From positions 1-64,000 of the forward strand of contig JAUNJZ010000003.1 of assembly GCA_030533085.1 (NCBI GenBank): a DNA stretch of 64,000 nucleotides. The letters run 5' to 3'. Shown in pieces: positions 42,845 to 52,178 of this stretch (positions are counted from its first letter, which is position 1; each line of letters begins with the position of its first letter). A program made the position numbers and the translations under genes. This stretch comes from Synergistaceae bacterium. Its GTDB lineage: Bacteria; Synergistota; Synergistia; Synergistales; Synergistaceae. Under the pieces are notes generated by a model. It had not been told where the DNA came from. It searched no databases and saw only the letters and a list, made by a program, of their open reading frames with translations.

Positions 42845-44110
42845 TTACAGATATCTTTTTATAATTTTCCACGTGCGCGCCGAAGCGCCGCGTGATTTTT
42901 CAAAGTATTCGCGGCTCAGCCGCCGCCATAGCTCCCCGTCGTCTTTCTCGCCGGCCAGCGAGATCCATACCTCCGCAAGCTCCCTTTCGTCAGCCGCCTG
43001 AGAGGCCGCACCCATCGCGATGAAGGCGCGCGAAGCCTGCGCGAAATCCTCCATGTGCGGGCCGTATTGCAGCGGTATCCCCCACGAAAACGGCTCAAGG
43101 ATATTCTGTCCGCCCTTGTCCGCGAAGCTGCCTCCTACGAAAGCCGAGCGGGCGCAGCCGTAGATGTCGAAGAGGACTCCTATACGGTCTATTATCAGCA
43201 CATCCCAGCCGCCGGTCAAGGAGGAGAGGCGCTCAACGCGGTATTTCCGCGGGACGAGCGCGGCTACCGCCTCCGCCCGCTCCGGGTGCCGCGGCGCTAT
43301 TATCAGCCTTGCCCGCGGCGCTTTGCCGCGCAGCAGCTCAAAGGCGGCGAGAACCTTTTCATCCTCGCCAGTGTGAGTGCTTCCGGCGACGAATATCGGG
43401 CGCTCCGGCTCCCCCAGCCTTTCGCGCCAGCCGTCGCGCGCCGCTTCGTTTTTTCGCGCCAGCAGCGCGTCTATTTTACTGTCGCCCATCACCAGAAGCT
43501 TATCTTTATCGACTCCGATCCCGGTCAGGCGGCTCCTGTCCTCTTCGTCGCGCAGGAATAGCGCGGTAAAGAGCGAATAGGCCCCTCTGGCCGCGCCGCG
43601 CGCGAGGCCGCCGCTTACGCGGCTCCATGTGCGGTCGGATACGCGCCCGTTTATCAGAAATGACGGAATGGAACGCTCACGGCACTCCCAGAGCATATTC
43701 GGCCACAGCTCCGTCTCGGCGGTGAGAAATATCCGTGGCTTCAGGCTGTCCAGCGCGCGGGAGACGAAAAGCTTCCTGTCCCACGGATAATATATGTGAA
43801 TGTCGTAAAGGCCGCCGCCGAGCCGCTCCGCCATAGCCTTTCCGGTCTGCGTGGTGGTTGAGAGGACGAATTTTCCCCGCCAGCCGTCCTCGCGCGCCGC
43901 CTTGACGAAAGGTACGGCAGCCTGCACCTCTCCGACGGATACGGCATGTATCCAGACAGGGCGCTCTCCGGCGAGCGCCGCGAGCTTTTCCGCCGCTATG
44001 ATCCCCTGCCGTTCGTCGTGCCCCTCCGTGTACTTCGCCATCAGCTTTTCCCGCGAAAGGGCGAAAAAGGCGTCTATTGAAAGGTTGTAGAGCCTCCGCG
44101 CCGGCGACAG
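42845..44110 (-). CDS. waaA: Kdo transferase (3-deoxy-D-manno-octulosonic-acid transferase)
   Basis: WaaA moves Kdo from CMP-Kdo to the lipid A precursor. Core motifs are HAVSVGEVQAAVPFVKA, LSTTTQTGKAMAERL, LTAETELWPNMLWECRERSIPSFLINGRVSDR, VAGSTHTGEDEKVLAAFELL and FVGGSFADKGGQNILEPFSWGIPLQYGPHM. The usual N-terminal anchor segment (RRLYNLSIDAFFALSREKLMAKYTEG) is encoded before the first ATG (44041), directly after the kdsD stop, with no ATG/GTG/TTG. A CTG at 44110 follows GGGGGTGG by about 6 bases and gives 421 aa, the family length. From 44041 it would be 398 aa and lack its membrane segment. Confidence 0.92.
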   Translation of the reverse strand: MSPARRLYNLSIDAFFALSREKLMAKYTEGHDERQGIIAAEKLAALAGERPVWIHAVSVGEVQAAVPFVKAAREDGWRGKFVLSTTTQTGKAMAERLGGGLYDIHIYYPWDRKLFVSRALDSLKPRIFLTAETELWPNMLWECRERSIPSFLINGRVSDRTWSRVSGGLARGAARGAYSLFTALFLRDEEDRSRLTGIGVDKDKLLVMGDSKIDALLARKNEAARDGWRERLGEPERPIFVAGSTHTGEDEKVLAAFELLRGKAPRARLIIAPRHPERAEAVAALVPRKYRVERLSSLTGGWDVLIIDRIGVLFDIYGCARSAFVGGSFADKGGQNILEPFSWGIPLQYGPHMEDFAQASRAFIAMGAASQAADERELAEVWISLAGEKDDGELWRRLSREYFEKSRGASARTWKIIKRYL

Positions 44111-45115
44111 CTAGGCCACCCCCGCCTTTAATATTTCGTGTATGTGGACCATGCCTACCGGCTTGCCATCCTCAACGACGATGAGCGCGGAGACCTCCCA
44201 CTCTTCGACGATCCTCACCGCCTCGACGGCAAGACGCTCCGGGCCGATAACGCGCGGATGCGTCGTCATGGCCTGTGAGACGGGAAGTTCCAGCCCCTCC
44301 AGCCCTTTTTTCTCTATAAAGCGGCGCAGGTCGCCGTCCGTGAATACGCCGACGAGCAGCCCGCCGTCGTCAACGACTGCGGTCGCGCCGTAGCCCTTGC
44401 TTGTGATATCGAACAGCGCTTCGCGCACCTTCGCCCGCTGATTGGTAACAGGCATTCTGTCTCCGCTTCCCATCAGGTCGCTGACGCGCAGCAGCAGCTT
44501 CTTGCCGAGCGAACCGCCGGGATGGAAGAGTGCGAAATCCTCCTTTTGCAGTCCGAGCAGCAGCGTCGCCATTCCGGCCACCGCGTCGCCCACAGCCATT
44601 TGCAGCGTGGTGCTGGCCGTTGGGGCCAGCCGCAGCGGGTCTGCCTCAGAATCGACGTGGCAGCTCAGCACTATGTCGGCCTCGCGGGCGAGCGTCGATT
44701 CCGAGTTTCCTGTAACCGCGATGATGGGGGCGCCCAGCCGCTTAAAATAGGGGATAAGCGCTATCAGCTCCCGCGTCTCGCCGCTGTTGCTGATGAAGTA
44801 GCCTACATCCTCGCGGCAGACCATTCCGAGATCTCCGTGCGCCCCCTCCGTCGCGTGTAGGAAGAAGGCCGGCACGCCGAGCGATGCGAAGGTCGCCGCG
44901 CTCTTGCGCCCGACATGCCCAGATTTTCCAAGTCCGGAGACGACGACGCGGCCGCGGCAGCGGCTCACCAGATGAGCGGCGCGGGCCATCTCCTCGCCTA
45001 TCCCTTTGGCCGAAAGCTCCAGCGCAGCCGCCTCTTTCATCAGAATATCGCGCCCTGTCGAAAGCAGCTCTTCAGTAGATATATTCTTTTCTTCGCGTTC
45101 GTATGGCAGATTCAT
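44111..45115 (-). CDS. kdsD: Arabinose-5-phosphate isomerase
   Basis: KdsD (KpsF/GutQ group) turns ribulose-5-phosphate into arabinose-5-phosphate, the first step of Kdo synthesis. The 334-aa protein has a SIS domain (VVVSGLGKSGHVGRKSAATFASLG, HATEGAHGDLGM, FISNSGETRELI) and two C-terminal CBS domains (about 205-330). The length and domain order are typical. It starts three bases after the kdsA stop and its TAG is immediately followed by the presumed CTG start of waaA. Confidence 0.95.
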   Translation of the reverse strand: MNLPYEREEKNISTEELLSTGRDILMKEAAALELSAKGIGEEMARAAHLVSRCRGRVVVSGLGKSGHVGRKSAATFASLGVPAFFLHATEGAHGDLGMVCREDVGYFISNSGETRELIALIPYFKRLGAPIIAVTGNSESTLAREADIVLSCHVDSEADPLRLAPTASTTLQMAVGDAVAGMATLLLGLQKEDFALFHPGGSLGKKLLLRVSDLMGSGDRMPVTNQRAKVREALFDITSKGYGATAVVDDGGLLVGVFTDGDLRRFIEKKGLEGLELPVSQAMTTHPRVIGPERLAVEAVRIVEEWEVSALIVVEDGKPVGMVHIHEILKAGVA

Positions 45116-45118
45116 ATT

Positions 45119-45988
45119 CTATTCCTCCGACCAGTCAAGTGATGAAAAACCGACTCTTTCCCGCGTTATCCGGTCGATCTCAAATGTCTGGCGCAGCACC
45201 TCGCGCGCCTTCGCGAGCGGTATCGAGTTGGGGCCGTCGCACTTCGCCCTGTCGGGGTCCGGGTGAACCTCCATGAAGAGCGCGTCTATCCCTATCGCCG
45301 CGGCCGCCCTTATCAGCGGCAGCGCGAAGGAGCGGTCTCCTCCGCTGCACTGCCCTTTGCCGCCGGGCTTCTGAACGCTGTGCGTCGCGTCGAACATCAC
45401 GGGGCAGCCGGTAGCGCGCATCACAGGCAGCGAACGGAAGTCCACGGTCAGCTCATGATAGCCGAACTCTGTGCCGCGCTCGCAGAGAATGACGTCGTCG
45501 CAGCCGCTCTCGCGGCACTTGCCCACCACGGAGGCCATATCCTCAGGAGCCATGAACTGCGCCTTTTTTATATTCAGCGGCTTGCCGGTACGGCTGGCGG
45601 CCGCGAGCAGATCCGTCTGGCGGCAGAGGAAGGCCGGTATTTGCAGCAGATCGACGTACTTCGCCGCTATCTCCGCCTGCCGCGGCTCGTGGATATCCGT
45701 CACCACCGCCACCCCCGCCGCGCTTCCTATCTCCGCAAGCCATTCCAGCCCCTTTTCCATGCCGGGGCCGCGAAAGCTCGTTATCGAGGTTCTGTTGGCT
45801 TTGTCGAATGAGGCCTTGAATATATAGTTGAAGCCAAACTCCGCGCACAGCTCCTTCATCGTCAGCGCTATCGTCAGCGCCTCCTCATATCTGTCGAGCA
45901 CGCACGGCCCGGCGGCTACTGTGAGCCTCGCCCCGCCGACGGCTATATCCCTTACCATTACTTCTCTGACTTTTCTTTCAGCGGCCAT
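45119..45988 (-). CDS. kdsA: 3-deoxy-8-phosphooctulonate synthase
   Basis: KdsA joins PEP and arabinose-5-phosphate to Kdo-8-phosphate. The 289-aa protein has AAGPCVLD (residues about 25-32), FKASFDKANRTS, GVAVVTDIHEP, LQIPAFLCRQTDLL, NIKKAQFMAPEDM, VMFDATHSVQKPGG and MEVHPDPDRAKCDGPNSIPL. The Cys in AAGPCVLD is where metal-dependent forms place a metal ligand; metal-free forms have Asn. The KCDG motif, however, resembles metal-free enzymes. It starts one base after the lpxK-fusion stop region and is coupled to it. Confidence 0.95.
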   Translation of the reverse strand: MAAERKVREVMVRDIAVGGARLTVAAGPCVLDRYEEALTIALTMKELCAEFGFNYIFKASFDKANRTSITSFRGPGMEKGLEWLAEIGSAAGVAVVTDIHEPRQAEIAAKYVDLLQIPAFLCRQTDLLAAASRTGKPLNIKKAQFMAPEDMASVVGKCRESGCDDVILCERGTEFGYHELTVDFRSLPVMRATGCPVMFDATHSVQKPGGKGQCSGGDRSFALPLIRAAAAIGIDALFMEVHPDPDRAKCDGPNSIPLAKAREVLRQTFEIDRITRERVGFSSLDWSEE

Positions 45989-45989
45989 A

Positions 45990-48281
45990 TTAATTCAGCT
46001 CCTTAGCCTCCGATTGCGCGGCCTCGCTTTGCGCCCTCAGATAGCTGTCATATTTTTCATATACGCGGCAGCGGACCTCCCAGCCCATCTCCTCCGCGCA
46101 GTATTCCACAACCTTGTCCAGCGCGCCGGTGCGGCCGAGATTTTTTATCCCCGCCTCCTGCATTGAACGGCGCAGCTCCGGGTCGCGCAGCACCCTTTCC
46201 GCCGCCGCCGCAAGCTCCTCCGCGCGCGGCGGGACAAGAATTTCCGCGTCGCGCAGAAGCTTCTTCTGGCGCAGCTTCCCTCGCTCTATTATTGAAACCA
46301 CCGGTATCCCCAACCCGGCGCAAAGCTGATTCGCGGTTCCGCCAAGACCTATGAGCAGCTCCGCTCCGTAGGCGGCGGCGGCCACGGGAGCGCGGCAGAC
46401 GGCGACCGAAGCTTCATCTGAAACCAGCTTCGCGCCGTCGTCGGAGAGCCTCCACCCCTCCAGCTTCTCCGTCATTCTTTCAATATCTATCGTCGGCGCC
46501 GGAACCATCACGAAGTTGCATTCCATCTTCGCGGCCAGCAGCCTCACAGTATCCAATATCAGCTCTATATCGTCGTAGGCGCGCGGCCTGCTGCCGGGCA
46601 GCAGCAATATCTTCGCTCCGTTATCGCTCCACGCGAAAGCCGGATTCTTCACCTCGTCGAGCAAGTCCATGACGGGATTGCCGTAAAATACCGCCGGCAC
46701 ATCCTTGGCGGCAAGCTCGCGCGCCGTCTCTGCGTCGCGCGTCCAGACGAGGATGCAGCGTTTGCGCAGCAGCAGCTTTTCTATCCACAGATGACCGCTC
46801 AGATGCACGGATTTGGCTGTCGCCACAAGCAGCGGCTTCATACCCTGCCCCCACAGGACGCTCGCGAGCAGGTAGACGTCGCCGACGCATATCGGAGTGC
46901 GGTATCTGCCGCGAAATGAGCGCATACTGTCGCGCTGCTTCCGTATCGAGCCGCCCAGGCCGTGCCGCAGGTCGCGGAGCAGGTCGGATATATGATACTT
47001 GACGACGCCGCCGCTCGGCATATCGGCCGGAGGCGAGACGACGCGGATTCCGTTCATCGAATAGGGCTTTCCTGAGCCGACGAAGGCGAAGGCCTCCACC
47101 CGCGCGCAGCGGAAGCGGCTGATAAGCTTCTGCGCCAGCACGAGGCCGATCGCGTCCTCCCCGTTGCCGTTCGACGCGACGAGGAAGGAGGGGCGCAGCC
47201 GCTCCAATATCTTTTTTCTGAAGGCGAGAGAGTCGTGTATCGCCACCCTGATGCAGGGGACATAAAGCGGCAGATGCAGACTCAGCTCCTTCGGCATATT
47301 GACCAGATCCTTTTCCGTGCAGACGAAGCCGTCCGCGCCGCATTCTCCGGCCAGAGCCTCAAGCTCCGCGATTTCGCGCTCCGTCAGAATATGGTGGTCG
47401 CGGTAGGTCTGACGATGTACGACAGATAGCCCCAGGCTGTCAAGGAATTTATGGAAGCCGCCGGGATTGCCGATGGCTGAGAGGGCTATGTAACCGCCCT
47501 TCGGAACAAAATTTTCGTCGTAAATGCGCTCTTCCCCGTCCGCGCGGCAGACTATCCACGATTCAAGCTCTATATCGGCGGTGAATATCTTATCGGCTGA
47601 GACGTAGGGGGCCAGCCGCTCCTTTATCTTTTCCACATCACCGGGGGCGGCCTGATTTGCCTTCGTCAGCACGACTATATCGGCGCGGCTGAAAGCAGAC
47701 ATAGGCTCGCGCATCGAACCGGCGGGGATCAGCTTTCCGTTTCCGAACGGGCAGGTGGAATCCACAAGCACGATATCGACGTCGCGCGCCATCTTACGGT
47801 GCTGGAAGGTATCGTCCGTGACAGCCACCTCCGCGCCGAGCGCGGCGAGCAGCTTTACACCTTCGAGCCTTTTGCGCGAAACGACCACCTTTGTATCGGG
47901 CAGACGCTTCGACAGCATCAGCGGCTCGTCGCCGGCAAAATCGCGGCGCGTGCTCTTATTGTCCTGTCCTATCCAGAGCGGCGGGTGCTCCCTCGTGCGG
48001 TAGCCGCGGCTTACAAGGCCGGCCTTTATTCCGGCCTCCGCGAACTGCCTCACGACATATTCCGCCATCGGAGTCTTGTTCGTGCCTCCGAAGCAGTTGT
48101 TGCCTATGCTGACGACAGGCAGAGCCGGGTCGGCGACGGAGAATATTCCCCGATTGTAAAAGCCTATGCGCAGCTTCATCCACGCGCGCGTGATGATCTG
48201 ACAGGGGCTGAGAAGCCCCCACAGCGGCGAGCCTCCCTCGCCGCGCGCGTATTTGAGGTAGCTGCGCAGAATCTTCGACAT
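45990..48281 (-). CDS. lpxK: Tetraacyldisaccharide 4'-kinase fused to an LpxB-like domain
   Basis: A 763-aa fusion. Residues about 1-360 are LpxK, which phosphorylates the 4' position of the lipid A disaccharide at the inner membrane: SIGNNCFGGTNKTP (60-71, P-loop; the glycine before the lysine is Asn68), GLVSRGYRT, AGDEPLMLSKRLPDTKVVVSRKR, VTDDTFQHRKMARDVDIVLVD. Residues about 363-763 form a GT-B, LpxB-related domain (ASNGNGEDAIG, LLLPGSRPRAYDDIELIL, LIGLGGTANQLCAGLGIPVVSI) like stand-alone LpxB-related proteins seen in cyanobacteria and Deinococcus. It overlaps the msbA stop by one base. Confidence 0.9.
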   Translation of the reverse strand: MSKILRSYLKYARGEGGSPLWGLLSPCQIITRAWMKLRIGFYNRGIFSVADPALPVVSIGNNCFGGTNKTPMAEYVVRQFAEAGIKAGLVSRGYRTREHPPLWIGQDNKSTRRDFAGDEPLMLSKRLPDTKVVVSRKRLEGVKLLAALGAEVAVTDDTFQHRKMARDVDIVLVDSTCPFGNGKLIPAGSMREPMSAFSRADIVVLTKANQAAPGDVEKIKERLAPYVSADKIFTADIELESWIVCRADGEERIYDENFVPKGGYIALSAIGNPGGFHKFLDSLGLSVVHRQTYRDHHILTEREIAELEALAGECGADGFVCTEKDLVNMPKELSLHLPLYVPCIRVAIHDSLAFRKKILERLRPSFLVASNGNGEDAIGLVLAQKLISRFRCARVEAFAFVGSGKPYSMNGIRVVSPPADMPSGGVVKYHISDLLRDLRHGLGGSIRKQRDSMRSFRGRYRTPICVGDVYLLASVLWGQGMKPLLVATAKSVHLSGHLWIEKLLLRKRCILVWTRDAETARELAAKDVPAVFYGNPVMDLLDEVKNPAFAWSDNGAKILLLPGSRPRAYDDIELILDTVRLLAAKMECNFVMVPAPTIDIERMTEKLEGWRLSDDGAKLVSDEASVAVCRAPVAAAAYGAELLIGLGGTANQLCAGLGIPVVSIIERGKLRQKKLLRDAEILVPPRAEELAAAAERVLRDPELRRSMQEAGIKNLGRTGALDKVVEYCAEEMGWEVRCRVYEKYDSYLRAQSEAAQSEAKELN

Positions 48282-50047
48282 TACAGCCCCGCTTCCAGAT
48301 GTTCTCCATTGCTGGCCGCGAAGAGGCGGTAATAATGCCCTCTGAGGCCAAGCAGCTCGTCGTGAGTCCCAGTCTCCGCGATATGCCCCTCGCGCAGCAC
48401 GAATATCCTGTCCGCGTCGCGTATCGTCGAGAGCCTGTGCGCGATGACAATGGCGGTACGCCCCTCCATCGCGTTGCGCATCGCCTCCTGCACCTGCTGC
48501 TCTACAAGCGCGTCAAGAGATGATGTCGCCTCGTCCATTATAAGTATCCGCGGGTCGCGCACCACCGCGCGGGCAATAGCCACGCGCTGGCGCTGTCCGC
48601 CGGAGAGCGTAACGCCGCGCTCGCCGACCTCGGTATCGAAGCCGCGCGGCAGCGCGCTGATGAAATCATATATCCCCGCCATCTTCGCCGCCTTCACAAG
48701 CTCCTCTTTCGTCATATTCGGATATCCGTAGCCGACATTATAGGCAAGAGTGCCCTTCATCAGAACAGGGTCCTGCGGCACGACGCCTATCTGGCGGCGG
48801 TAGGACTTCAATTCCAGCTCGCGCAGATCGAGGCCGTCTATCTTTATCGCCCCTCCCCGCGGGTCGTAGAAGCGCATCACAAGGTCTGCTATCGTAGATT
48901 TTCCGGCGCCGGTCGGCCCCACTATCGCGACCTTCTCCCCCGGCCTTATCTCAAAACTTATATTGTCCAGCACCAGCTTTGAATCATTATAGCCAAAGCT
49001 GACATTTTCAAACTCAATATGCCCGCTCATCGGCCTGTGAACGACCGGCGACGCTGCAAGCGGAACCTCGTTCGCCTCGTCCAGTATCTCAAAAACCCTG
49101 TCGGCCGAGGCCGCCCCCTGCTGTATCGCGCTGACGACGCGGCTGAGGACGCGCACCGGCTGCACCAGCAGTCCGATATATGTGCAGAAGGCGATCAGGC
49201 CGCCGGCGGTAAGAGAGCCGCCCACCACGTCGCGGCCGCCTATCCAGAGGATAAGCGCAAGAGCCGCTATCAGTATCACCTCGACGATGCCCTCCAGCGC
49301 GCCGCGCAGCTGCGTACCCTTCATCAGCGCCTTGAAATGAAGATTGCTCTCCTCCTTGAAGCGCTCGTACTCCTCCTCCTCCGTGGCGAAGGAGCGGACT
49401 ATCTTTATCGAAGAGACGGCCTCCTGAGCTATCGCGGCCACCATAGCCAGCCGCTCCTGTATGACGGCTCCGACGCTGCGCAGCTTTGAAGAGGCTTTGT
49501 CTATCACCAGCACGGCCACCGGTATTATTGTGAAGGTGGCCAGCGTCAGCCGCCAGTTGAGGAAAATCAGCAGCCCGATGATGCCGATAAATGTTACCCC
49601 CTGCACCACAAAATCGACCACCACGGAGGCCAGAATATTTTGCAGCGTCGAAACGTCGTTAGTGATGCGCGAGAGAAATTCCCCCGAGCGTTTGCTGTAA
49701 AGAGTCAGAAGCGAAAGGCGCTGCGTGTGGTCGTAAAGCTCCAGACGCAGATCGATGACCACCTTCTGCCCGACCCAGGTCATCAGGTAAAGGTTGCAGT
49801 AGGCGAAAACGGCCTTCAGCACATAAAGAGCGACGACGCTGACGCAGAGAAGATTCAGCATATACATCTCTTTGCGTATGAGCACGTCGTCGACTACGTT
49901 TTTTATCAGCCACGGCGGCAATATGCCGAATATGGCGGAAAGCGCCATGCAGCCTATAGCGTAGAAGAGCCGCCTCTTATACGGCAGGCAGTATTTAAGC
50001 AGACGCAGATAGGAATCCCATTCTTCTCTTTTTGCCAGTCTAAGCAT
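48281..50047 (-). CDS. msbA: Lipid A export ABC transporter MsbA
   Basis: A 588-aa half-size ABC exporter with a six-helix membrane domain (residues about 25-320) and an ATPase: Walker A GPTGAGKST, Q-loop VPQDPVLM, signature LSGGQRQRVAIARA, Walker B ILIMDEATSSLD and switch His AHRLSTI. In the LPS operon context it flips Kdo-lipid A to the outer face of the inner membrane. It could be another lipid exporter, but position between lpxB and lpxK favours MsbA. Its ATG overlaps the lpxB stop. Confidence 0.92.
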   Translation of the reverse strand: MLRLAKREEWDSYLRLLKYCLPYKRRLFYAIGCMALSAIFGILPPWLIKNVVDDVLIRKEMYMLNLLCVSVVALYVLKAVFAYCNLYLMTWVGQKVVIDLRLELYDHTQRLSLLTLYSKRSGEFLSRITNDVSTLQNILASVVVDFVVQGVTFIGIIGLLIFLNWRLTLATFTIIPVAVLVIDKASSKLRSVGAVIQERLAMVAAIAQEAVSSIKIVRSFATEEEEYERFKEESNLHFKALMKGTQLRGALEGIVEVILIAALALILWIGGRDVVGGSLTAGGLIAFCTYIGLLVQPVRVLSRVVSAIQQGAASADRVFEILDEANEVPLAASPVVHRPMSGHIEFENVSFGYNDSKLVLDNISFEIRPGEKVAIVGPTGAGKSTIADLVMRFYDPRGGAIKIDGLDLRELELKSYRRQIGVVPQDPVLMKGTLAYNVGYGYPNMTKEELVKAAKMAGIYDFISALPRGFDTEVGERGVTLSGGQRQRVAIARAVVRDPRILIMDEATSSLDALVEQQVQEAMRNAMEGRTAIVIAHRLSTIRDADRIFVLREGHIAETGTHDELLGLRGHYYRLFAASNGEHLEAGL

Positions 50048-51171
50048 CAGGCCGCCTCCATTATTCGTCTGCTCCAGAAATCGTAGACGCCCTCTTCTCC
50101 GAGAGTGAGACGCGCCCGCTCCATTATCCCCGCGGTATCCTCTCGATATCCGCCGTCATCCTCCAGCCAGCGCAGCGCGGAAGAGACGAGATTCTCCGCT
50201 GTGGCCCGCTCCTGTAAAAGCTCAGGGAACATCTCGCAGCCCGCGAGAATATTCGCCATCGCGTAATATTCCGTCTTTATCACGCGGCGCGCGACAAAGG
50301 CCGTAAGCGGATTCAGCCTGTAAGTTACCACCATATAGCAGCCGAGCAGCAGCGACTCCACCGTGATAGTGCCGCTCGCCCCCACCGCGCAGCTCGCTTC
50401 GGCCATCAGGTGACTGCCAGGGCCGTCGTAATAGGAGATCCCGCCGTTGGAAAAGCGCCGGATCATCTCCTCGCGCGCCGCGGGATTCAGCCCCGGCGCG
50501 ACGGAAAAAACGGGCTGCCAGCCCATAGCCGCGAGACGCGCGGCGGCCTCCTCCATCATCGGCAGCAGCGAACGTATCTCGCTCTTGCGGCTGCCGGGAA
50601 GAAAGGCTATCAGCCGCCCGCCGTCATAGCGCCCGGCAAGCGGCGACGGCACGCCCCTCCGCGCGCCGTGCTCCTCGAGCAGCGGATGCCCTATCCAGTA
50701 GCTTGCGCAGCCGCGCGAGAGCAGATAGTCATGTTCAAATTTGAATAAAGGCAGACATTCATCAACGTCGCGCCGCAGAGCGTCAGCGCGGCCGCTGCGC
50801 CACGCCCAGACGGAGGGGGGAGAGATATAAAAGACACGTCCCCCGTAGCCGCGGGAGCGGAGCTTTGAGATGAGACGCATGTGATAATCCGGACTGTCGC
50901 AGACGACCACGGCGCGCGGCGACAGCTCCATTATACGTTCGACCATCTCCGCGCGCAGCCTGAAGATAGAGGGAATGGCCGAAAAGACCTCCGTAAGGCC
51001 GAGAAGCTGAAGCCGCTCTCCGTGCCACTCCACACGAATAGGGGCGGCGCGCGACTCTATGCCGCCCATCCCCCATATATCGCCGGAATAGCCGTTCGCG
51101 CGCAGCCGCCTCGCGAGAGCCGCCGTGTAATGGTCTCCCGACGCCTCGCCGGAGCTTATAAAGACCGACAA
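50047..51171 (-). CDS. lpxB: Lipid-A-disaccharide synthase
   Basis: LpxB joins lipid X to UDP-2,3-diacylglucosamine at the inner membrane. The 374-aa protein has SVFISSGEASGDHYTAALARRL, WGMGGIESRA, VVVCDSPDYHMRLI, FYISPPSVWAWRSGRADAL, FEHDYLLSRGCASYWIGHPLLE, LIAFLPGSRKSEIRSLLPMM and CAVGASGTITVESLL. Start is TTG at 51171 with GGGGTGG in front, overlapping the lpxI stop by 16 bases. The open frame continues upstream as an unrelated reading of lpxI. Confidence 0.95.
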   Translation of the reverse strand: MSVFISSGEASGDHYTAALARRLRANGYSGDIWGMGGIESRAAPIRVEWHGERLQLLGLTEVFSAIPSIFRLRAEMVERIMELSPRAVVVCDSPDYHMRLISKLRSRGYGGRVFYISPPSVWAWRSGRADALRRDVDECLPLFKFEHDYLLSRGCASYWIGHPLLEEHGARRGVPSPLAGRYDGGRLIAFLPGSRKSEIRSLLPMMEEAAARLAAMGWQPVFSVAPGLNPAAREEMIRRFSNGGISYYDGPGSHLMAEASCAVGASGTITVESLLLGCYMVVTYRLNPLTAFVARRVIKTEYYAMANILAGCEMFPELLQERATAENLVSSALRWLEDDGGYREDTAGIMERARLTLGEEGVYDFWSRRIMEAA

Positions 51172-51971
51172 ACTTCCACCCCTATAACGGCGATATTCTC
51201 CTTCTTCGCCACGGCCTGAAACTCCTCCGGGTCGAGAATCAGAGTCCAGTCCGCGTGCAGCGCGAGACAGCCGAGCTTTGCCTGCGCCATGTGACGCAGC
51301 GTATCCGGCCCGACCGTGGGGATATCGTAGCGTTCGTCCTGGTCGAGACGCATCATCTTCGCGACCGTGCCGCCCCTGCACAGAGAGCCTGCGCGCAGCA
51401 GCGTCGCGTCCGTCCCCTCCATCGCCTCCACAGCCACAACGGAGCGCTTGTTCACTATAACGGTCTGACCGAAGGAGAGCGGCACGACAGTCCTGCAAAT
51501 GGAAAAGCCATACTCCGCGTCATCCAGCTCATCCTTCGTCGGAGCGCGCCCCGCGATATGGCCGCGCGCCGCCAGCAGATCCGGGATGATGTCGCGGTAG
51601 CTGAGCACCTTAAAGCCCTGCTTTTCAAGAAAATCGACGATCGCGCCGAGAAGCGAATGGTCGTCGCGGAAGAGCAGCCCGGCAAGAAAACGCTGCGTCG
51701 TCAGGTCGAAGAGCGACGGCTTGAAAACCAGCGTCTTCGAGACGGCTCCTGCCATAATGATACTTCCGACCCCGCGCTTTTTCATATCGTTTATTGTGAA
51801 GCCGAAATCCGGTTTTGTTATGTTCACTATATCGAGCGCGTATTTAGACAGCTCGCCGATGCTTTCCCTTATCGAATATACCACCGGCGGATTGCCCTCC
51901 TCCGTCAGCCTGTTTGCGATAACGACGGGAAGCGAACCTTCGCCGGCGATCAGGGCTATCTGATTTTCCAC
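51156..51971 (-). CDS. lpxI: UDP-2,3-diacylglucosamine pyrophosphatase LpxI
   Basis: LpxI (DUF1009) hydrolyses UDP-2,3-diacylglucosamine to lipid X, doing the job of LpxH in other bacteria. The 271-aa protein begins ENQIALIAGEGSLPVVIANRLTEEGNPPVVYSI and has GSIIMAGAVSK, FLEKQGFKVLSYRDIIPDLLA, VNKRSVVAVEAMEGTDATLLRAG and DERYDIPTVGPDTLRHM with the conserved acidic site. Start is GTG at 51971 with GGGAGG eight bases upstream. It heads the operon lpxI-lpxB-msbA-lpxK. The early genes lpxA, lpxC and lpxD are not in the window. Confidence 0.93.
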   Translation of the reverse strand: MENQIALIAGEGSLPVVIANRLTEEGNPPVVYSIRESIGELSKYALDIVNITKPDFGFTINDMKKRGVGSIIMAGAVSKTLVFKPSLFDLTTQRFLAGLLFRDDHSLLGAIVDFLEKQGFKVLSYRDIIPDLLAARGHIAGRAPTKDELDDAEYGFSICRTVVPLSFGQTVIVNKRSVVAVEAMEGTDATLLRAGSLCRGGTVAKMMRLDQDERYDIPTVGPDTLRHMAQAKLGCLALHADWTLILDPEEFQAVAKKENIAVIGVEVCRSL

Positions 51972-52081
51972 AATAATTCCTCCCGCACTGCCGCATAAAT
52001 GCGTCAGAGACATCTATATCTATTTTCACGCCCAAAAGCCATCTCAGGCATTTAGACAAAGATGCCCTGCCATAATTGTTA

Positions 52082-52090
52082 AGTATAGCA
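52082..52090 (-). promoter_or_regulatory. Extended -10 promoter of the lipid A operon
   Basis: TGCTATACT on the minus strand (52090-52082) fits TGnTATAnT. It lies about 110 bases before the lpxI start codon. Confidence 0.5.
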
Positions 52091-52134
52091 TAAAGAGGAA
52101 AAATAACAGGCGGCGCGCCTGCCTCAGCGAGAGG

Positions 52135-52176
52135 TAAAATGAGAGGCGGCGCGTGGGCGGCCGCCTCTTGCGTTTT
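52135..52176. terminator. Terminator after the ZIP transporter gene
   Basis: GAGGCGGC (52143-52150) pairs with GCCGCCTC (52160-52167). On the plus strand TTGCGTTTTTTT follows; on the minus strand TCATTTTAC. It lies just after the stop codon of the minus-strand ZIP gene. Confidence 0.65.
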
Positions 52177-52178
52177 TT

